From: Candidatus Pacearchaeota archaeon
GTDB taxonomy: Archaea > Nanobdellota > Nanobdellia > Pacearchaeales > GW2011-AR1
Assembly: GCA_016181895.1 (NCBI GenBank)
Contig: JACOYL010000014.1
Span: 1 to 60,089 of the forward strand
Direction of reading: 5' to 3'
DNA length: 60,089 nt
Within the stretch, counting starts at the first letter, position 1. The number at the start of each line of letters is the position of its first letter. Below are positions 55,931 through 60,089 of the stretch, one piece after another. Position numbers and translations under genes: made by a program. The notes under the pieces are model-generated. The model saw only the letters and a program-made list of their open reading frames with translations, did not search any database and was not told the DNA's origin.

Positions 55931-56019
55931 AAGGAGCGAATAAAGCGAGTGATTGATGAATTCGAACCCACGAAAAGTCGCTCTGCAGGCGACCGCAGTA
56001 GCCGCTGTGCCACCTCCAC
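55917..56019 (-). tRNA. tRNA-Cys(GCA), abnormal 3' half
   Basis: The 5' half reads as tRNA-Cys: acceptor 5' strand GTGGAGG, TG, short D stem GCA / TGC, anticodon stem GTCGC / GCGAC around CTGCAGA (GCA at 55984-55986), variable TTTTC. The T stem GTGGG and TTCGAA follow, but the matching CCCAC appears only about 36 nt later (55925-55929). A T-loop intron flanked by CGAAT / ATTCG would restore it. The acceptor 3' strand is then CACCATC, which does not pair well with GTGGAGG. The 3' end is therefore uncertain, and repeat DNA begins there. Confidence 0.5.
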
Positions 56020-56021
56020 AA

Positions 56022-56096
56022 CGCCCCCGACAGGATTTGAACCTGCGACCCTCAGATTAGAAGTCTGATGCTCTATCCAGGCTGAGCTACAGGGGC
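56022..56096 (-). tRNA. tRNA-Arg(TCT)
   Basis: Acceptor GCCCCTG / CGGGGGC, D stem GCTC / GAGC with loop AGCCTGGATA, anticodon stem TCAGA / TCTGA around CTTCTAA, T arm GCAGG TTCAAAT CCTGT, discriminator G. 75 nt, no CCA, no intron. Its 3' end is 2 nt from the tRNA-Cys 5' end. Confidence 0.92.
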
Positions 56097-56162
56097 TCAT
56101 AAAAACGAATAAGAAATTCTATTTAAAATCTTTTGTTATTGGAAAAATTTAGAAATCTAAAA

Positions 56163-56360
56163 CTATCTCAACTTCTTCGCCCGATTTATCAAAGAAATCG
56201 CCTTTTTTTCCCTGCTCATTTTTTTCCTTAATTCCGCTTCCTTGTTCCTGATTTTCGGCAGTTCTTTTTCAATATATTGCTTGGACTTTTCAGTCACTGT
56301 AAGCTTTCGTTTGAAATTTTTCAGTCTTGCACTTGTCAGCTCTTTTTTTAAATCTCCCAT
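56163..56360 (-). CDS. Small basic coiled-coil protein
   Basis: 65 residues, MGDLKKELTSARLKNFKRKL then continuous charged helix (KELPKIRNKEAELRKKMSRE). No family recognised. It follows the membrane gene at 56384 by 23 bp and could be part of the surface-protein operon. Confidence 0.5.
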   Translation of the reverse strand: MGDLKKELTSARLKNFKRKLTVTEKSKQYIEKELPKIRNKEAELRKKMSREKKAISLINRAKKLR

Positions 56361-56383
56361 TATTGTTTATTGTTTTTTTGCTT

Positions 56384-56806
56384 TTAATACTTTACGTTTT
56401 TTCTCAATTTCTTTTTGTAATCTTGGAACCATGCCTCTATTTTTCTTTCCTTGTTTTTATATCCTCTTAACCTTTCGCTTACCTTTATTCTGGACGCCGT
56501 AGGACTTACCGCGTCTGTAATTCCCGTAATTGATTTGTAAATAATATAAGTTGACAAGAAAAGCAGGATGGAGAAAAAAAATGACATCATGTCCCTGAAA
56601 TAAAGAATTGTTATCCAGTCGGACACAAAGAAAATGTATTCAATTCTTCCCAGAATAAGCACAATCACTCCAATTACGAGAAGAGTGAATGCGGTTTTCG
56701 CCTTTCCAATAATCCTCGCCCTTATCTCAAGCAAAAAGAAAAGTATCGTCAGATAGATTGACAGGATTGCGATTCCAAGCCCGACTACGATAAAATCAAG
56801 CGCCAT
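56384..56806 (-). CDS. Membrane protein, tandem paralogue 2
   Basis: 140 residues with three or four membrane helices and a basic C-terminal helix. MALDFIVVGLGIAILSIYLT, ILFFLLEIRARIIG aligns with MAFDYIGIGFSLFVLAIYLA, ALFFLFKIKARLTE of the gene at 56871, so the two are tandem duplicates. A 21-codon mini-ORF links them by TAATG overlaps on both sides. Function unknown; association with the surface proteins upstream is likely from operon position. Confidence 0.65.
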   Translation of the reverse strand: MALDFIVVGLGIAILSIYLTILFFLLEIRARIIGKAKTAFTLLVIGVIVLILGRIEYIFFVSDWITILYFRDMMSFFFSILLFLSTYIIYKSITGITDAVSPTASRIKVSERLRGYKNKERKIEAWFQDYKKKLRKNVKY

Positions 56807-56871
56807 TATGAAAGCTCCTTTTGCGATGCATATGCGTAATCGCTTTGTATGTTGAAAAATTTATTTTTCAT
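56806..56871 (-). CDS. Leader mini-ORF, MKNK-type copy 3
   Basis: 21 codons, MKNKFFNIQSDYAYASQKEL then S. The start matches the mini-ORFs at 17191 and 34186, and the end ASQKELS matches ASQKEFS of 17191. TGAAAAAT / ATTTTTCA repeat over the start is conserved. Here it is inside an operon: its ATG overlaps the stop of the gene at 56871 and its stop overlaps the ATG at 56806. Confidence 0.55.
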   Translation of the reverse strand: MKNKFFNIQSDYAYASQKELS

Positions 56872-57182
56872 TATCTGTTCCTCCTTGTTTTACCCTGGTT
56901 GTATATTGCATTGTAAAAACTGTAAAATGCCGCGAGCAAAAACAATGCAAGAATCAAAGCAAGAATTTCCTGAAGATAAGGCACCGCCAAAAAACCTTCT
57001 TTGGTTAAAATGGTTTGCACCCTGAGAATTATCAACAGAATTATCGCAATCCTGAAATAAATGATTGTTTCCGAAAGATTTTCAGTCAGCCTTGCTTTTA
57101 TTTTAAACAGAAAAAACAAAGCCGCAAGATATATCGCAAGCACGAACAGGCTGAAACCGATTCCAATGTAATCAAATGCCAT
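56871..57182 (-). CDS. Membrane protein, tandem paralogue 1
   Basis: 103 residues, three hydrophobic segments (FSLFVLAIYLAALFFLF; IAIILLIILRVQTIL; ILALILALFLLAAFYSFYNA). Paralogue of the 56384 gene. It starts 3 nt after the stop of the large surface protein, so it belongs to the same operon. Confidence 0.65.
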   Translation of the reverse strand: MAFDYIGIGFSLFVLAIYLAALFFLFKIKARLTENLSETIIYFRIAIILLIILRVQTILTKEGFLAVPYLQEILALILALFLLAAFYSFYNAIYNQGKTRRNR

Positions 57183-57185
57183 AAA

Positions 57186-58871
57186 TCACCTCTTTCTTAT
57201 GATGCTGCCAATGCCAACCTTCTTTTTAATTCTTTTGAACGACTTTGTCCTTTCCTGAATCAAATGATATGCAAACATCGCGAATATTATGACAAAAACA
57301 ACAAGAAGCATGATGTATATTTTTTCCCTTGTCGTGACTTTGTACTGAACGATTTCAAAGCCGTCCGAGGCGCTTGCAACCTCGCCGTTGTATGTTGCTT
57401 TCACATAAAGAACGTAATTTCCGTATTTTGCATTTTCAGGAATGCTTATTTCCCTGATAAAATTCGCCTGTGTTTCTATTGCCAAGCTCTCGTGTTCAAC
57501 TTGGATTTCATTTCCGTCGTAATCCTTTATTATGTATTCCATGAGAACGTCAATCCTTCCAGTGTATCCGAGGTTGAACAGTTTTATCTCTGCCAGAATT
57601 TCCTCTCCCGGAAGAACCTCTTTGTATTCCCCCAATATTTCCGCCCTTGCGTCAAGCAATGATTTCAAGGATTCAACCTCAATCGCGACAAGGATTTGCT
57701 TTTCTTCATATTCTGTTTTCACAAGCAGGGTTCCAAGGTACAAATCAGGCTTTGTATCCCCTCTGGCTAAAAAGTCAAGTGTAACTTCCATTGATTCTCC
57801 CGGGTTCAATTCAAAAAAAGGTTCTCTGACTACGAGAAAATCTTTCAATCTTGAATTCTCAATTGTTATTCTCAATTTTTTTGTGTCGTCGTTTTTTATT
57901 GTGATTTTCTGCGTAAAAACCGAGCCTTGTTTCAATGAAACGCTTATTTGTTCGTCACTTATCGTGATTCCTTTTTTCAGTTTCGGCAAAACCAATCCTC
58001 CACCCCCTCCGCCTCCCGAAGGCGCGGCTGCTTCCTCTCCTGCCTCTGAAGGCGTTTCTTCTGTCGTGTAAGTTGAAAAAGAAGTTACATTAAAATTAAA
58101 GGTTCCTCCTGAATAATTTATCTCTGTACAGATTGCTGAACTGCAAACACTCCCATCTCTCAAAACTCTTGGGTTGGTAAAAGTCAGATTATAAAGCGCC
58201 AGCGTCGCGGATTTGTTGAAATTTCCGATTGCTGTTGAATTTATATGAATCCTGTTAAAAGAAATATTTGTATTTGAATCCAAGTCAATCTGATTGTCCT
58301 CGGGATTTTCATCGTCAGTCAAGTTGATTATATTGTTGTTGAAATTTATTTTCCCAAAATTTGTATGCTCTAAAATTACTCCGGTCATGTTTTGCGCGTC
58401 TTCATAAGAAGTGGAATTAAAATTAGTGGAACTGCCTTTGTATGAATTGAAATAATTTTCGTATTTTATTGTAAATTGTGTTGAATTAACAAAAAATGTG
58501 ACATTTCTTATTGTAAGTCCTTCAGTGTTGTTTGCGTAAAGAAAAAGGCTGTGGCTTCCCTCTGTCGTGTTGAATTTTATGTTTCCAGTGATTGTTGTGT
58601 TTGCCGCACTATCAATACTATATGATATTGTTTCTTCATCAGCCACTGTAAAATTTAATTGCAGATTCTGGCTTGAGAAATAAGTGTGATTTTTCGGATG
58701 CAAAATGGACAATTGCGGCGGTCCTGAAACAGTTATGTTCAACACAAGCAGATTCGTAACCTCTCCCGTAACAGTGCTTCCTGTTATCGTGTTATTTTCG
58801 GCATTTATTAAATAAAATGTGGAAAATATTATGACAACCAATAAAAATACAAAAACCCCTTTTTTCATCAA
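57186..58871 (-). CDS. Large surface protein with C-terminal anchor
   Basis: 561 residues. Signal peptide (GVFVFLLVVIIFSTFYLINA), an Asn/Thr-rich first half with many N-x-S/T sequons, a glycine linker (PSGGGGGGGLVLPK, about 285-300), two Ig-like/NEW3-type beta domains (about 305-405 and 410-500) and one membrane helix (IMLLVVFVIIFAMFAYHLI) with a basic cytoplasmic tail. The layout resembles archaeal PGF-pre-PGF/CARDB-type surface proteins. Probably glycosylated and exposed. Confidence 0.8.
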   Translation of the reverse strand: MMKKGVFVFLLVVIIFSTFYLINAENNTITGSTVTGEVTNLLVLNITVSGPPQLSILHPKNHTYFSSQNLQLNFTVADEETISYSIDSAANTTITGNIKFNTTEGSHSLFLYANNTEGLTIRNVTFFVNSTQFTIKYENYFNSYKGSSTNFNSTSYEDAQNMTGVILEHTNFGKINFNNNIINLTDDENPEDNQIDLDSNTNISFNRIHINSTAIGNFNKSATLALYNLTFTNPRVLRDGSVCSSAICTEINYSGGTFNFNVTSFSTYTTEETPSEAGEEAAAPSGGGGGGGLVLPKLKKGITISDEQISVSLKQGSVFTQKITIKNDDTKKLRITIENSRLKDFLVVREPFFELNPGESMEVTLDFLARGDTKPDLYLGTLLVKTEYEEKQILVAIEVESLKSLLDARAEILGEYKEVLPGEEILAEIKLFNLGYTGRIDVLMEYIIKDYDGNEIQVEHESLAIETQANFIREISIPENAKYGNYVLYVKATYNGEVASASDGFEIVQYKVTTREKIYIMLLVVFVIIFAMFAYHLIQERTKSFKRIKKKVGIGSIIRKR

Positions 58872-58921
58872 TTAAAATAAGAAACAGGATATTTAAAATT
58901 TGTTGGTTTATTGTAAAATTA

Positions 58922-59479
58922 CTATCTTTTCCATTTAGGTTTCATGTTTCTTCTTTTTCTCAGATAAAATATGAATATTGCCGCACATGCTATTACCAAT
59001 GCAATTACTACATAAGCTATCCATGAAAGATTTGTCTTTAAATTTCCATTTTCATCAAAATCAGAAGGGGCTCCAATGACAAGATTAAATCCCTTTCCAA
59101 TACTTCCGCTAAGAGCAATAGGTCCCTCACCACTTGTTATTGTTCCGAACATTATTGTAACAGGAAAACTATCTCCTTTCTTTGCACTTGCGGGAGCGGT
59201 TACTATAAAATTAACCCTTGTTTTTTCTCCTGCAGGCACATCATATATGTCGCTGGAATCTGTCATTTCAATGATATCAGCGCCTTCTGTTATTCTTGCC
59301 TGCAAACGCACGTCTTCAGAACTGGCAAGATTTTGCAAAGTGAAAAATGTTTCCATGCTTTCTCCTGGTTGCAAATACAAGGGATTGTTTCCATAATACT
59401 GGGATGAAACGGCAAAGGCAAGAACATTGCTACTGATTAAAATTACACCAATCATAACCGAAAAAATTTCTTTGTACAT
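58922..59479 (-). CDS. Secreted, membrane-anchored surface protein
   Basis: 185 residues. Signal peptide (IFSVMIGVILISSNVLAFAV), a beta-rich domain (LQPGESMETFFTLQNLASSE ... VNFIVTAPASAKKGD), then a C-terminal membrane helix (WIAYVVIALVIACAAIFIFY) and basic tail. The start at 59479 is 26 nt from the TTTATAA box at 59501-59509; 59494 is also possible. It has the same kind of layout as the larger surface protein after it. Confidence 0.7.
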   Translation of the reverse strand: MYKEIFSVMIGVILISSNVLAFAVSSQYYGNNPLYLQPGESMETFFTLQNLASSEDVRLQARITEGADIIEMTDSSDIYDVPAGEKTRVNFIVTAPASAKKGDSFPVTIMFGTITSGEGPIALSGSIGKGFNLVIGAPSDFDENGNLKTNLSWIAYVVIALVIACAAIFIFYLRKRRNMKPKWKR

Positions 59480-59666
59480 TGTCTTTTGCCTCATTTTGTA
59501 TATTTATAATATTTAAATTTATTATATATTTATTGGTTTGCATTTAATTGATTTATTTTTATATAACTCTTCTTTTCTTTTTCCTTTTGGAAACTTGAAA
59601 ATCTTGATTTTCTTTTTCTTATTTCCTTATAAGAACTATAAAATAACAATATAGACAAGATCTGAA

Positions 59667-59692
59667 CCTGCCACGGACCGTAGGCAAGCGTG
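59667..59692 (-). terminator. Hairpin after the surface-protein gene
   Basis: CCACG / CGTGG stem around a 13-nt loop, 17-42 nt downstream of the stop of the last (partial) gene. On the minus strand it could mark the end of that transcript. Confidence 0.35.
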
Positions 59693-59708
59693 GAATAGGA
59701 TTGTGAAG

Positions 59709-60089
59709 TCAATTCGCTTCCAACGGTTTTAATGCAAAAGTAAAAATCTTCCTGTCCCGTGTCAAATTTGCAAGCGTTATGTTTACAAAAGTTGTATTGC
59801 TCATGTTATTGGCTCTTGTTCCATCGCCGCCACTTGCATCGCATGCTTCAAGTGAAGTGGCATCCCAGCTTACAGAGATATTATTAGCAAAAATCCAGAA
59901 GGTTGTTGTTGTTTCTCCACGAAGGTTTGTCGCATTTATCTGGGTTGTGTTTGCACTCATGTTCTTGTTTCCGGTGTTGTTCAGTCTTAATGCGGCAGTG
60001 GCTGTTTGATTTGTCGTTCCAGGAGCCAATGAACTCCATCCTAATGCACCCATTTCAAAACCTGTTGTCTCTCCGACGCTGAAATTTGT
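59709..60089 (-). CDS. Partial surface protein (C-terminal part)
   Basis: At least 126 residues, open to the right end of the window, so the N-terminus is outside. Thr/Asn/Ala-rich and beta-like, with many sequons (NQT, NNT, NMS, NTT, NIT, NLT), ending AN. The make-up resembles the N-glycosylated surface proteins next to it. No membrane anchor is seen before the stop. Confidence 0.65.
   Translation of the reverse strand, partial: TNFSVGETTGFEMGALGWSSLAPGTTNQTATAALRLNNTGNKNMSANTTQINATNLRGETTTTFWIFANNISVSWDATSLEACDASGGDGTRANNMSNTTFVNITLANLTRDRKIFTFALKPLEAN

Noticed and set aside
59640-59710. tRNA-like T arm (GCAGG TTCAGAT CTTGT) near a CCACG/CGTGG stem
   Set aside because: No acceptor or D arm and an oversized anticodon-like loop; taken as a 3' hairpin.
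59530-59712. 60-residue minus-strand frame after the last surface protein
   Set aside because: Starts inside the upstream gene's stop region, includes the 3' hairpin, and is mostly Lys/Ser low-complexity sequence.
1-60089. CRISPR array
   Set aside because: Searched for regularly spaced direct repeats with unique spacers. The GGGGTGGG repeats vary in spacing and sequence and have no spacers; no cas genes are seen.
1-60089. Transposase, integrase or phage genes
   Set aside because: No recognisable transposase, recombinase, capsid or terminase reading frame, so the repeats cannot be tied to an autonomous element in this window.
1-60089. Replication origin
   Set aside because: MCM and RPA-like genes are present but no orc1/cdc6 gene or clear ORB repeats were found.

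Overview
The window is archaeal and most probably comes from a small-genome DPANN archaeon (Woesearchaeota/Pacearchaeota-like; this placement is inference). The archaeal information-processing set is clear: TBP, MCM, an RPA32-like protein, TFE, aIF1A, aIF2beta, Alba, an Sm-like protein, S17e, S8e, EndA, RNase Z, deoxyhypusine synthase, GatD/GatE and intron-containing tRNAs. Several genes are of types more usual in bacteria: LeuRS, MnmA, full-length DisA, a short AlaRS, MsrB and FtsZ. Starts often sit about 25 nt downstream of a TTTATAAA-type box, which implies widespread leaderless transcripts. A few genes (ftsZ, the zinc ribbon at 7369) carry strong Shine-Dalgarno sites instead.

Layout. 1-4.97 kb: tbp, a HepT/MntA-type toxin-antitoxin pair, mcm, a MazG-like gene and RPA32. 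5-9 kb: small poorly conserved genes around aIF2beta, a zinc ribbon, a truncated DUF424 gene and aIF1A. 9.4-15.9 kb: KH protein, tRNA-Asn with two insertions, msrB, mnmA, nitroreductase and ftsZ. 16-30.4 kb: a dense region that makes amide aminoacyl-tRNAs (gatA, a GatC-like gene, a predicted non-discriminating AspRS, gatE, gatD, gatB), with vapBC and fic among them. 30.7-45 kb: a transporter, tRNA-Arg, pyrophosphatase, HtrA-like protease, ProRS, DisA, deoxyhypusine synthase and a TFE-rhomboid-SpoIIM operon. 45-55.6 kb: AlaRS, LeuRS, EndA, S17e, Alba, S8e, Sm-like and RNase Z. 55.9-60 kb: two abutting tRNA genes, then a minus-strand cluster of membrane and surface proteins running off the end.

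How the genes fit together. AspRS, GatA, GatB and a GatC-like protein would make Asn-tRNA(Asn) through Asp-tRNA(Asn), while GatD and GatE would make Gln-tRNA(Gln). The tRNA-Asn gene and the endonuclease that would splice it are both present. MCM and the RPA-like protein share a replication neighbourhood.

Most unusual features. (1) A family of AT-rich repeats with GGGGTGGG boxes occupies at least eleven intergenic gaps and also appears in frame inside mnmA; four copies contain a hairpin supported by compensatory base changes, which suggests a structured RNA. (2) Three unrelated genes are preceded by mini-ORFs that start alike and end in a TAATG overlap with the gene. (3) Four divergent gene pairs have a single palindromic TATA box midway between start codons about 50 bp apart. 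(4) The tRNA genes are abnormal. Between the conserved operons lie many small AT-rich genes of unknown function, some with a shared ATCACAAYAA element upstream of the TATA box.
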